From assembly GCA_050701635.1 (NCBI GenBank), contig JBOGDF010000295.1:1-7026 (forward strand): a DNA stretch of 7,026 nucleotides, written 5' to 3'. Positions 1 to 6,240 of this stretch are shown piece after piece; positions within the stretch are counted from its first letter, which is position 1; each line of letters opens with the position of its first letter. The position numbers and the translations under genes were made by a program. A model generated the notes under the pieces. The model did not search any database. It was not told where the DNA came from and saw only the letters and a program-made list of their open reading frames with translations. Origin of the DNA: WHSM01 sp050701635 (GTDB lineage: Bacteria; Actinomycetota; Actinomycetes; Mycobacteriales; Micromonosporaceae).

Positions 1-352
1 GCGCGAGCCGGGTCTTACCCACCCCACCCGCGCCCACCGCGGTCACCAGCCGCTGCAGCTCGATCGCCTCGGCCAGCTCCGCCCGCTCCCGCACCCGGCC
101 GACAAATGACGTCAGCGGCGCCGGCAAGGCCGGACCCGGGCGCGACCGGTCGGCGCCGGCCAGCTCGGCCGCGCGCCGCGACAACGCCCGCCGATCCGGC
201 AGCTGCAGCTTGCGCAGCAACGAGGAGACATGGGACTCCACGGTACGTACAGAGATGAACAACCGCGCCCCGATCTCGGCATTGGTGAGGTGTTCACCGA
301 GCAGCCCCAGCACCTCCGCCTCCCGTGCCGAGACCCCCGCCGCCACCGTCAT
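1..352 (-). CDS. LuxR-type HTH regulator with P-loop ATPase domain, 5' part only
   Basis: Translated from the ATG at 350-352, this gives 117 residues before the window ends, so the gene is partial. Residues 6-60 form a LuxR/GerE helix-turn-helix, with SAREAEVLGLL, the TNAEIGARLFIS recognition segment and RTVESHVSSLLRKL. A short linker (PALPAPLTSFVGR, about 74-86) leads into a nucleotide-binding domain, and a Walker A motif GAGGVGKT lies at 107-114, cut off just afterwards. The likely role is an ATP-dependent transcription activator of the large STAND/LAL-like type common in actinomycetes. Here the HTH is N-terminal, whereas classical LAL regulators carry it at the C-terminus. An ATG at 358-360 meets a stop after two codons and is excluded; a GGAAG lies about 9 bases upstream of the chosen start. 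The small membrane gene lies just upstream on the same strand and may be cotranscribed. Target genes and ligand cannot be told from this fragment. Confidence 0.88.
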   Translation of the reverse strand, partial: MTVAAGVSAREAEVLGLLGEHLTNAEIGARLFISVRTVESHVSSLLRKLQLPDRRALSRRAAELAGADRSRPGPALPAPLTSFVGRVRERAELAEAIELQRLVTAVGAGGVGKTRLA

Positions 353-391
353 CGCCCCATTCTTCCGCACTCCCGATCCGAGCACCGCAAG

Positions 392-739
392 CTACTGACC
401 TGCGGCTTCTCGCCAGGTCATACCGCGGCGCCGGTCAGCAGGTTCACCGGCCCCACCGGGGAACACCGGGGCGAGCAGGTCTGCGAGCACGATCGCCACC
501 GGTACCCAGCGGGGTACGCTCCCCGCCCGCCAGGGGGCGGCGGCGAACAGCAGCAGCCCCAGCGCGAACAGCGGCACGGTGAAGAACGACACTGGAAGTG
601 TCGCCAGCACCGGTGCCTGCTCGGCCGCCTCCACCACCGCGACACCGGCCGCGCGGTCCACACCGTCGGCGGTGGCGAACCACAACAGGTATCCCCACAG
701 CGCCTGGCTGATCCGTTGCCGACGAATCCCGCGGTGCAC
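392..739 (-). CDS. small membrane protein, probably frameshifted (pseudogene candidate)
   Basis: The open frame encodes 115 residues from a GTG at 739 and I do not recognise its family with certainty. Hydrophobic stretches at about 12-24, 43-69 and 79-94 predict two or three membrane segments, and the third-position GC bias supports this frame over most of its length. Both ends look wrong. The good ribosome site GAGGAG (757-762) sits 4 bases before an ATG at 750-752 that is one base out of frame with the membrane protein. At the other end the frame runs into a polar tail (PADRRRGMTWREAAGQ) after a CCCC run at 458-461 (minus-strand sense). Dropping one C there gives a clean ending, VGPVNLLTGAAV, stopping at 418-420. 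A repaired gene would start MTTD, run about 110 residues and span 418-752. It is either a decayed gene or carries sequence errors. The name resembles no specific function. Confidence 0.45.
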   Translation of the reverse strand: MHRGIRRQRISQALWGYLLWFATADGVDRAAGVAVVEAAEQAPVLATLPVSFFTVPLFALGLLLFAAAPWRAGSVPRWVPVAIVLADLLAPVFPGGAGEPADRRRGMTWREAAGQ

Positions 740-752
740 AATCGGTGGTCAT

Positions 753-1018
753 GATTCTCCTCGGGAACGCGGAACAGTTCTCCCCGGGGGTGCCTGTCCG
801 GAATCCCCGGCACGCGGTCCCCGTATTCCGGGCGCCGCAGAGACCGGCAGCGCCGTACCACGGTGCTGTTTGTCCGGTTGTTAGCCTCGCAGCTGGTCAG
901 CGACGCGGGGACCGCGTCTCCAGCGACCAGCGCTGCGGTTCGCATGGCGTAACGTTCGGTCCACCATGTGATCTCTCGAGACATCGAGGACGGATGTCTC
1001 GGGACATAGTGAACACCG
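753..1018. other. gene-free stretch between broken membrane gene and IS relic
   Basis: No frame in these 266 bases has convincing coding character: the open frames that cross it are rich in Arg and Cys and share no recognisable motif. It holds the ribosome-binding site of the small membrane gene at its left end (757-762) and a pair of near-palindromic 14-mers at 971-1007. A CCCCGGGG palindrome also occurs near 783-790. The right part probably belongs to the non-coding terminal portion of the insertion sequence whose gene relic follows. Confidence 0.5.
971..1007. repeat. paired near-palindromic 14-mers (operator- or IS-end-like)
   Basis: Two copies, ATCTCTCGAGACAT (971-984) and ATGTCTCGGGACAT (994-1007), match at 12 of 14 positions. 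Each is itself almost a palindrome around TCTCGAGA. Their start-to-start distance of 23 bp is about two helical turns. The inner arms CGAGACAT (977-984) and ATGTCTCG (994-1001) are also perfect inverted repeats around a 9-base loop. The pair lies 12 bases beyond the stop codon of the integrase relic. It is best read as binding sites of a dimeric protein, either the transposase at its element end or a regulator. I cannot tell which from sequence alone. Confidence 0.6.
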
Positions 1019-1171
1019 TCAGCGGTTTGCTGGGGGTGTTTTCTGTTGTGGTTGGTAGTTGCGGGTGGGGTCGAGGACGAGTTCGCGGAGTAGCTGGCCG
1101 GTGGTGGTGATGATGCGGATGTGGAGGTCTTCGATGAGCATTCGGATGCGGGCGGTTGCGGGCCTGGCGGG
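1019..1171 (-). mobile_element. IS481-type integrase/transposase, C-terminal relic (50 codons)
   Basis: Read on the minus strand from 1171 to the TGA at 1019-1021, this gives 50 residues. They include MLIEDLHIRII, then TGQLLRELVLDPTRNYQPQ, then a short polar end. That pattern (V/I-rich strand, TG.LLREL.LDPTR.YQP) is the characteristic C-terminal tail of IS481-family and related rve-type integrases in actinobacteria; the family statement is from memory of such proteins. The DDE catalytic domain and the rest of the element are absent, because the cupin gene begins directly upstream. The relic is therefore non-functional and marks an old insertion followed by deletion or recombination. It lies in the same frame as the cupin, separated only by the cupin's TGA at 1172-1174. 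The homologous part probably begins near ARIRMLIE (about 1153), so the exact breakpoint lies between there and 1171. Confidence 0.72.
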
Positions 1172-1645
1172 TCAGAGGTTGACCTGGTCGTGGCGGGCGT
1201 AGAAGTCCGCCCACTCCTCGGGGGTCAGCTCGCGGCCGGACTTGCCGATCTCGGCCAGCTCGGTGAAGAACTTCTCGCGGGGCGGCGCCGGCGCGAACAG
1301 GATCAGCATCGACGCGTCGGCCCCGGAGTCGTTGCGGAAGCCGTGCACCCCGCCCTTGGGCACGTATATGAAGTCGCCGGAGTTGGCGTCCACCCACTGC
1401 TTGCCGTCGTACACCGTGACGGTGCCGGACAGGATGTAGAACGATTCGGAGAACGTACGGTGGAAGTGCGCGCCGGGGCCGCCCGCGCCCGCCGTCATCT
1501 CCCAGTGGAACAGCCCGAACTCGTTGTTGGTCAACGAGCCCGGCGCGAGAAACGACACCGCGACCGTATCGCGCATCTGCAGCCTGTCGGCGCCGTGCTC
1601 GCGGATGATCGCGCTGGCTTCGCCGGCGTCGCCGAGGTACGTCAT
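1172..1645 (-). CDS. single-domain cupin protein
   Basis: This 157-residue protein is a small beta-barrel cupin. Motif 1 is clear, with His60, His62, Glu67 and Gly74 in GAHFHRTFSESFYILSG. Motif 2 is canonical: Gly90, Pro96, Gly98, His101 and Asn105. His60, His62, Glu67 and His101 are the expected metal ligands, so it should bind a divalent metal. The domain is followed by a charged helix (about 121-151), and no signal peptide or membrane segment is seen, so it should be cytosolic. Its substrate is unknown; such cupins act as dioxygenases, isomerases or ligand sensors. The start is supported by AGGAGG (CCTCCT at 1652-1657 on the plus strand) six bases before the ATG. It begins 41 bp after the stop of the arabinosyltransferase gene on the same strand, so cotranscription is likely. 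Its 3' end abuts the IS relic, so the last few residues (QVNL) could be altered. Confidence 0.92.
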   Translation of the reverse strand: MTYLGDAGEASAIIREHGADRLQMRDTVAVSFLAPGSLTNNEFGLFHWEMTAGAGGPGAHFHRTFSESFYILSGTVTVYDGKQWVDANSGDFIYVPKGGVHGFRNDSGADASMLILFAPAPPREKFFTELAEIGKSGRELTPEEWADFYARHDQVNL

Positions 1646-1686
1646 GTCGCGCCTCCTGACAAGAAGTGGGCGGGCCTGTCGGGATC

Positions 1687-4600
1687 CTAGCCAGCCGCGG
1701 CGTCTGCCTCATCAGGCGCGACCGGGCGCCGCAGGTCGGTGCTCTGGGGCTGGACGTACGCGGCCGCGACCGCGGCGAGCGCGATCAGCGCGGCGGCCTG
1801 GGACCACGTACCGAGGGCCCAGGCCTGACCGTGCCCCGTGAGCCGCCCGGCGACCGCGACCAGGGTGGCGACCGTCAGGCCAGCGAGTGCGGTCATCGGT
1901 AGCAGACCCACCGTGGCGCGCCGGATGAGCAGCAACACCAGGAACGCCGCGATCGGCAGCACGCCGCCGACGAGCCCGAGCAAGCCCAGCAGCACCAGCC
2001 CGGTGACCGGACCCTCCGGCCGCCCACCCGCCACCGGCAGCGGCATCCCGCCCGCACCGCCAGGCCCCCCGGGACCGCCCGCACCGCCAAGCCCTCCGGG
2101 ACCGGCCGCACTCCCAGCCGCGGCGCTCGACCCGAAGCCTGCTGCACCCGCGCCACTCGACCCGGGGCCCGGTGCGCTTCCGGCTTCGACCGGCGGGCCG
2201 ATGCCGCGGCGGCGTACCGGTAGCGCGGCCGCGACCAGCAGCAACACCACCGCGAGCAGCCCGGCGAGCAGCCCGAGCTGGTACGTACGGTTCGGGCGGA
2301 ACTCCAGCACCACCTCGCCGCCGGCGCCCTCCGGCACGATCCACGCCTGCTGCCAGCCGTCCACCCGTACCGACGTCAGGGTCTCGCCGCCCAGCGTGGC
2401 GGTCCAGCCGGCGTTGGCGTTCTCCGGGAAGAACAGGTACGACTCGCCGCCGCCGTCGATGTCGATGGTGCGCCGGGTCGGGCCCCAGGTCTTGACCGTC
2501 ACCGCGCGCCGGGTCACCTCGGCGTCCGGCTGCCGCGACGGCGTCAGCACGATGTCGTGCACCACGAACCGGTCCGACGGGAGCGTACGGATCCGGTGCT
2601 CACCCGGCCGTAGCACCACCCCGTCCGCCAGCGGACCGCACGGCACCACCTCCACCAGGCGGTACGCCTGCAGATCGCCGTAGTGGCCGACGATCTGGGT
2701 CTGGTGTTTCCGGTCGTCGATCAGCACGGTGGGGCCGGTGCCGCACGGCAGCACCATGCGCTGATCCGGGGCGACCCGTACCGCCAGATCTTTCAGGGCC
2801 GGCACCGTGAGCTCCGAGATGCCGAGCGTGGCGGATTTGTCGCTGCGCCGCTCGGACGGGTCCAGCGGCACCTTCGCGACCAGCGGAAACACGATGTCGA
2901 GGTGGTCGGTGGTGACCGGTGGGAAGGTCGCCACCCCGTTGTTGAGCTTCGCGTCGGCGGAGCCCGCGAGGGTACGTACCGTGATGGCGGCGGGAGGTGC
3001 CGAAGCCGGAAACTTCGCGCCCCGAAACGAGATCCGGTCGATCGTACGGGCGCCCTGCCAGCGCAGCCGCAGCGTCGGCGTGAGGTCGGTGACGTCGGCG
3101 ACCCAGGCGGTGTCCGGATCGCCGTCCATCGCGAGGAACGGCGACACCGCGGGATCACCGGCCAGCTGCGAGGTGGCGGTCACCCCGAGCAGCGCGCCGG
3201 GCGCCGGCACCTCCGGGGCACCCCCGGTACGCGGCAGCGCGGTGGCGGTGAACCGGTACGTCTGCTTCGGCCCGGCGCTGGTGTCGAGCCGGAATCGCCG
3301 GTCCGGCCCGAGCGGCTCCTCGCCGGCCCGGAACAGCACCGGATCGCAGCGCATCGCCACGCCGTACGCCGGCCCGCCCAGCTCGCCGGGGTCCCGCGGC
3401 CCGCCCGAGCCGGTGGCCTGTGCCGAGGCCGGTACGCACGCCGGCCGCGGGTCGGCGCCGCGGCTGAACGCCAGCGTGGGCCAGTCCGTACCGGGACCGG
3501 CGAGCGGCACCCGCAGCGACCGGGCGGCCTCCAGCCCGGGCAGCTCGATCTCGCGGATCCCGACGTTGCCGTCCTCCCGGTCGCCGACCATCCCGGTGAC
3601 GGTGACCCGGATCCGGCTGGTCGGCCCTTCAGGCAGCGCGAACTCGTGCGGCCCCGGCCCGACCGGTACGGCGTGCGCCACCCGCCCGGAGTCGGTGGTG
3701 AACGTGATCTCCGAGATCGGCCATGCGATCCGTACGTCGTCGACCAGCGTCATTCGCAGCCGTTCCAGCACCTGCGGGGTGTCCAGCTCGACCTCCCACC
3801 ACTGGCCCTGCGGCCCGGTGAGGCTGGACGAGCGCCACAGCGTCTTCGGGTCCCCGTCGATCGCGGCGAACGGCAGGTACGACGCGTCGGTGGCGCCGTA
3901 CGCGTCGGCGTACCCCCCGGCGGTGGAGGCGGTGACCGCCCTTACGCCGTGGTAGACCGCCTCGGTGAGCCGGCCCTCGCCGCGCAGCGGCAGGATGTCC
4001 AGGGCGGGGCGTTCCTGCCGGATCGGGTCGGAGTCCGCGAGCGTGAAGCTGACGTTGTCGTGCACCCGCCCGACGTTGCGTTCCCGTTTTCGCAGCCCGT
4101 CGGTGACGATCCGGGGTCCGGACACGCCGGCCGCCCAGGCCCCCGGCTCACCGGCCAGTACGGTCGGCTGGTCGCCGGCGATCAGCCCCTGTTCCAGCAG
4201 CGGCAACACCGACTCAGGCCCTCCGGAGAGCGTCACCGCGTCGTCGACGTCGACCGCGGAGACCCGGTGGATCGGCCCGGCGACCTCGTACACCTCGAGG
4301 GCCGGTCTTCTGCCCGAGTCGACAAGACTGGAGTTGCCGTAGTAGTCGAGGCTCACCCGAGGCCCGAAGGCGGCCACGTGACGGATCCCCCGTGACGCGG
4401 CCAGCGCGGAGTGCACCAGGTGCAGCGACGGCATGCCGAGCCGGGTGCGGTCCACGTCGTTGCGTACCAGCAGATAGCGCACCCCGGATCGGGCCAGGAA
4501 CGGCGCCAGCCCGGGGGAGCCGCGCCCGCTGGCGAGCGCCGACTCCACCGCGTCCATGTACCGGGTGTTGCCTTCCGAACCGAGCGGCACCTGGTTGCGG

Positions 4601-6057
4601 ATCGCCCACGGCGAGTCGGCGAGCGGCTGCATCGGCTCGTCGACCGTACGGCCCCAGGTGTATTCGCCGAAGCCGGTCGCGGGGAGCAACAGGGTGCGCG
4701 ACTCGCGATCGTGGTCGGCCAGCCAGGTCGAGGCGGTACGCCAGTAGCCCGGAATATCGTCCCAGCCCGGACCGGGGCGCAGGTCCAGCAGCCAGGCGGG
4801 CGCCGCCACGGCGAACACCAGCACCCCGGCCAGCGCGATCTCCAGCCGCCGCTGCCAGGCGGTACGCCATGCCACCCCGGCGCCGTGGATAAAGCCGAGG
4901 ATCAGCGTCACCCGCAGCATCGGCTCGAATTTGTGTACGTTGCGGAACGGCGCCAGCGGCCCGTCCAGCAGCTCCCGCCACTGCTGCGAGATCGGGGAGT
5001 CCAGCGGGCCGACGTGGCCCAGCACCAGCAGCACCAGGCCGGCGAGCATCCCGGTGACCAGGAACCGCCGCTCGGGCAGGTTGGGGCGGGCCAGCCCGGC
5101 CAGCCCGATCGCCGCGATCAGCCCGGTGGCGAGCATCAGGATCGGGGAGTCCACCAGCACCCAGCCGGCGGGCCACCAGGGCTCGCCGGAGATCACGTAC
5201 GCAACCCACTGGTTTGTCCCGCGTAGCGCCTGGAACAGCGACAACGGCGCGGTGGTGTTCTCCGCCGATTCGATGTAGTCCAGGAACGGCAGGCTGTAGC
5301 GGCCCAGCATCAGCAGCGGGATGATCCACCACAGCGTCGCCGCCAGCACCGCCCCGCAGAACCACGCCACGAGTCGGACATGCTCGCGGTCCCAGCGCCG
5401 GGTGAGCAGCCAGATCCCGGGCAGCGGCAACGCCATCAGCACCATCGCCGCGTTGATCCCGCCCATGCACAGCACCGCCAGCCCGGACAGCGCGGCGGCC
5501 TTCCGCGGTCCGAGCTTCACCGCGTACACCAAAGGAAGTAGCACCCAGGGGAGGAAGACCGCCGGCAGCATCTCGCTGGACAGCGGGCCGATCTCGGTGA
5601 GCATCCGGGGGGCGAGCGCGTAACCGAAGCCGCCGATGTAGCGGGCCGGCTCCGAGCCGATGTCCAGCGCCCGGGCCAGCAGGAGGATCCCGAGGAACGC
5701 GATGCCGAGCAGCAGCGCGCACCAGGCCCGCTGCGCCACCCAGGTCGGTACGCCGATCAGGTCGCACAGCGCGAAGAACGGCCCGATCGGGAACAGGTAG
5801 CCGTACGCCTGGTTCTGCAGCTCGCCGAACGTGGCCTCGGGGTTCCACATGTAGAGCGCGCGGTAGAGGAAGTCGCCGGGGCGTACCGCGAGGTCGAGTT
5901 TGGTGTCGAAGGTGACCTTGCCGGGCCGTTGTGCAAAAGCGATCACGGTGAGTACGGCGAGGCAGACCAGCGTGGCGGCTCTCGGCGTGAGCGCGGCGGC
6001 TTTCGCGGTGAGCGTGCCGGCTTTCGGGGTGCGCGTGCCGGCTTTCGGGCGGGACAT
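1687..6057 (-). CDS. aftD: AftD-like alpha-(1->3)-arabinofuranosyltransferase (DUF3367 family)
   Basis: This 1456-residue membrane protein has the length and layout of AftD, which in mycobacteria adds alpha-1,3 arabinofuranosyl branches from decaprenyl-phosphoarabinose to arabinan outside the membrane. A Lys/Thr/Ala heptad repeat (2-28) precedes the first membrane segment (29-42). The first outer loop contains FDTKLDL (50-56), a probable donor/metal-site acid region of GT-C enzymes. About ten more helices follow, with the family-typical FRNVHKFEPMLR at 371-382. The large extracytoplasmic part holds two discoidin/F5-8C-like sugar-binding modules, near 707-838 (AIDGDPKTLWRS) and 958-1058 (AMDGDPDTAW). 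A helix at 1260-1281, a Gly/Pro/Ala linker (1291-1346) and about three final helices close the protein. The frame stays open to a GTG at 6183, but no ribosome site precedes it and its first 42 codons include rare AGA and TTA, so I prefer the ATG at 6055-6057. A leaderless GTG at 6093 is also possible. The cupin follows in the probable operon. Confidence 0.9.
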   Translation of the reverse strand: MSRPKAGTRTPKAGTLTAKAAALTPRAATLVCLAVLTVIAFAQRPGKVTFDTKLDLAVRPGDFLYRALYMWNPEATFGELQNQAYGYLFPIGPFFALCDLIGVPTWVAQRAWCALLLGIAFLGILLLARALDIGSEPARYIGGFGYALAPRMLTEIGPLSSEMLPAVFLPWVLLPLVYAVKLGPRKAAALSGLAVLCMGGINAAMVLMALPLPGIWLLTRRWDREHVRLVAWFCGAVLAATLWWIIPLLMLGRYSLPFLDYIESAENTTAPLSLFQALRGTNQWVAYVISGEPWWPAGWVLVDSPILMLATGLIAAIGLAGLARPNLPERRFLVTGMLAGLVLLVLGHVGPLDSPISQQWRELLDGPLAPFRNVHKFEPMLRVTLILGFIHGAGVAWRTAWQRRLEIALAGVLVFAVAAPAWLLDLRPGPGWDDIPGYWRTASTWLADHDRESRTLLLPATGFGEYTWGRTVDEPMQPLADSPWAIRNQVPLGSEGNTRYMDAVESALASGRGSPGLAPFLARSGVRYLLVRNDVDRTRLGMPSLHLVHSALAASRGIRHVAAFGPRVSLDYYGNSSLVDSGRRPALEVYEVAGPIHRVSAVDVDDAVTLSGGPESVLPLLEQGLIAGDQPTVLAGEPGAWAAGVSGPRIVTDGLRKRERNVGRVHDNVSFTLADSDPIRQERPALDILPLRGEGRLTEAVYHGVRAVTASTAGGYADAYGATDASYLPFAAIDGDPKTLWRSSSLTGPQGQWWEVELDTPQVLERLRMTLVDDVRIAWPISEITFTTDSGRVAHAVPVGPGPHEFALPEGPTSRIRVTVTGMVGDREDGNVGIREIELPGLEAARSLRVPLAGPGTDWPTLAFSRGADPRPACVPASAQATGSGGPRDPGELGGPAYGVAMRCDPVLFRAGEEPLGPDRRFRLDTSAGPKQTYRFTATALPRTGGAPEVPAPGALLGVTATSQLAGDPAVSPFLAMDGDPDTAWVADVTDLTPTLRLRWQGARTIDRISFRGAKFPASAPPAAITVRTLAGSADAKLNNGVATFPPVTTDHLDIVFPLVAKVPLDPSERRSDKSATLGISELTVPALKDLAVRVAPDQRMVLPCGTGPTVLIDDRKHQTQIVGHYGDLQAYRLVEVVPCGPLADGVVLRPGEHRIRTLPSDRFVVHDIVLTPSRQPDAEVTRRAVTVKTWGPTRRTIDIDGGGESYLFFPENANAGWTATLGGETLTSVRVDGWQQAWIVPEGAGGEVVLEFRPNRTYQLGLLAGLLAVVLLLVAAALPVRRRGIGPPVEAGSAPGPGSSGAGAAGFGSSAAAGSAAGPGGLGGAGGPGGPGGAGGMPLPVAGGRPEGPVTGLVLLGLLGLVGGVLPIAAFLVLLLIRRATVGLLPMTALAGLTVATLVAVAGRLTGHGQAWALGTWSQAAALIALAAVAAAYVQPQSTDLRRPVAPDEADAAAG
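2051..2104 (-). repeat. 27-bp tandem duplication in AftD Gly-rich linker
   Basis: Two adjacent 27-base units (2051-2077 and 2078-2104) differ at only two positions. Read on the minus strand they encode nine-residue units of Gly, Pro, Ala and Leu (GGLGGAGGPGGPGGAGG in the protein). They sit within a longer low-complexity linker, roughly 2020-2187, between the first C-terminal membrane helix and the last helices. The unit length keeps the frame, so copy number can change without breaking the protein. A flexible spacer role is likely. Confidence 0.8.
5975..6053 (-). repeat. 21-bp tandem repeat encoding heptads at AftD N-terminus
   Basis: Units at 5975-5995, 5996-6016 and 6017-6037, plus a partial fourth from 6038, share the core GGCTTTCG followed by GTG-rich sequence. 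On the coding strand they give successive seven-residue units SRPKAGT, RTPKAGT, LTAKAAA and LTPRAAT just before the first membrane helix. The segment is basic and should face the cytoplasm under the positive-inside rule. It starts directly after the preferred ATG, so the whole repeat is within the protein for any of the candidate starts. Confidence 0.8.
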
Positions 6058-6100
6058 GATTGCACTGAGACGGCCGCGCAGCCTTGTTACCACTGGGTAG

Positions 6101-6106
6101 ATATTA
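6101..6106 (-). promoter_or_regulatory. candidate -10 element for the aftD-cupin operon
   Basis: TAATAT on the minus strand lies in an AT-rich island (about 6098-6125) within very GC-rich DNA and fits the actinobacterial TANNNT -10 consensus. Transcription would begin near 6093-6095. That would give either a short leader to the ATG at 6057 or a leaderless start at the GTG at 6091-6093. No good -35 hexamer is seen at 16-18 bp. The rest of the 183-bp divergent gap (6058-6240) must also hold the methyltransferase promoter, which I could not place. Confidence 0.35.
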
Positions 6107-6225
6107 GTCACCCACCTCGTTAATCTGGGCTCGCCCGGGCGGAGAGCAGCGCGGCCTTGGTCGTCGTCGCGTACAGAGTCCACGTCAGAGTCGACTGGGG
6201 CAACCCGTCGCCCGGTGTCTCCTGG

Positions 6226-6233
6226 GGAGGTGA
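6226..6233 (+). promoter_or_regulatory. strong ribosome-binding site of the methyltransferase
   Basis: GGAGGTGA is fully complementary to the 3' end of 16S rRNA. It lies 7 bases before the GTG at 6241 and 1 base before another in-frame GTG at 6235, so it favours the 6241 start. It also argues against the in-frame TTG at 6157 as the true start. Confidence 0.7.
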
Positions 6234-6240
6234 CGTGGTC

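Noticed and set aside
897..1712. A 271-residue minus-strand frame covering the cupin and IS relic
   Set aside because: It is the out-of-frame shadow of both. The His/Pro/Arg-rich middle is the shifted reading of the integrase tail, not a metal-binding protein.
2683..4395. A 570-residue open frame on the plus strand opposite aftD
   Set aside because: It is rich in Arg, Gly, Pro and His, has no recognisable domain and lies fully antisense to a gene with clear family motifs. Long antisense frames are expected at this GC content.
4214..5848. A 544-residue minus-strand frame within aftD
   Set aside because: It overlaps the AftD frame with a one-base offset, and its composition (Arg/Ala/Gly/Pro) is that of a shifted reading of GC-rich codons.
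6157..6240. A longer N-terminus for the methyltransferase from TTG at 6157
   Set aside because: The full Shine-Dalgarno GGAGGTGA at 6226-6233 lies inside this stretch and the extra residues show no homology-like pattern before the conserved helix.
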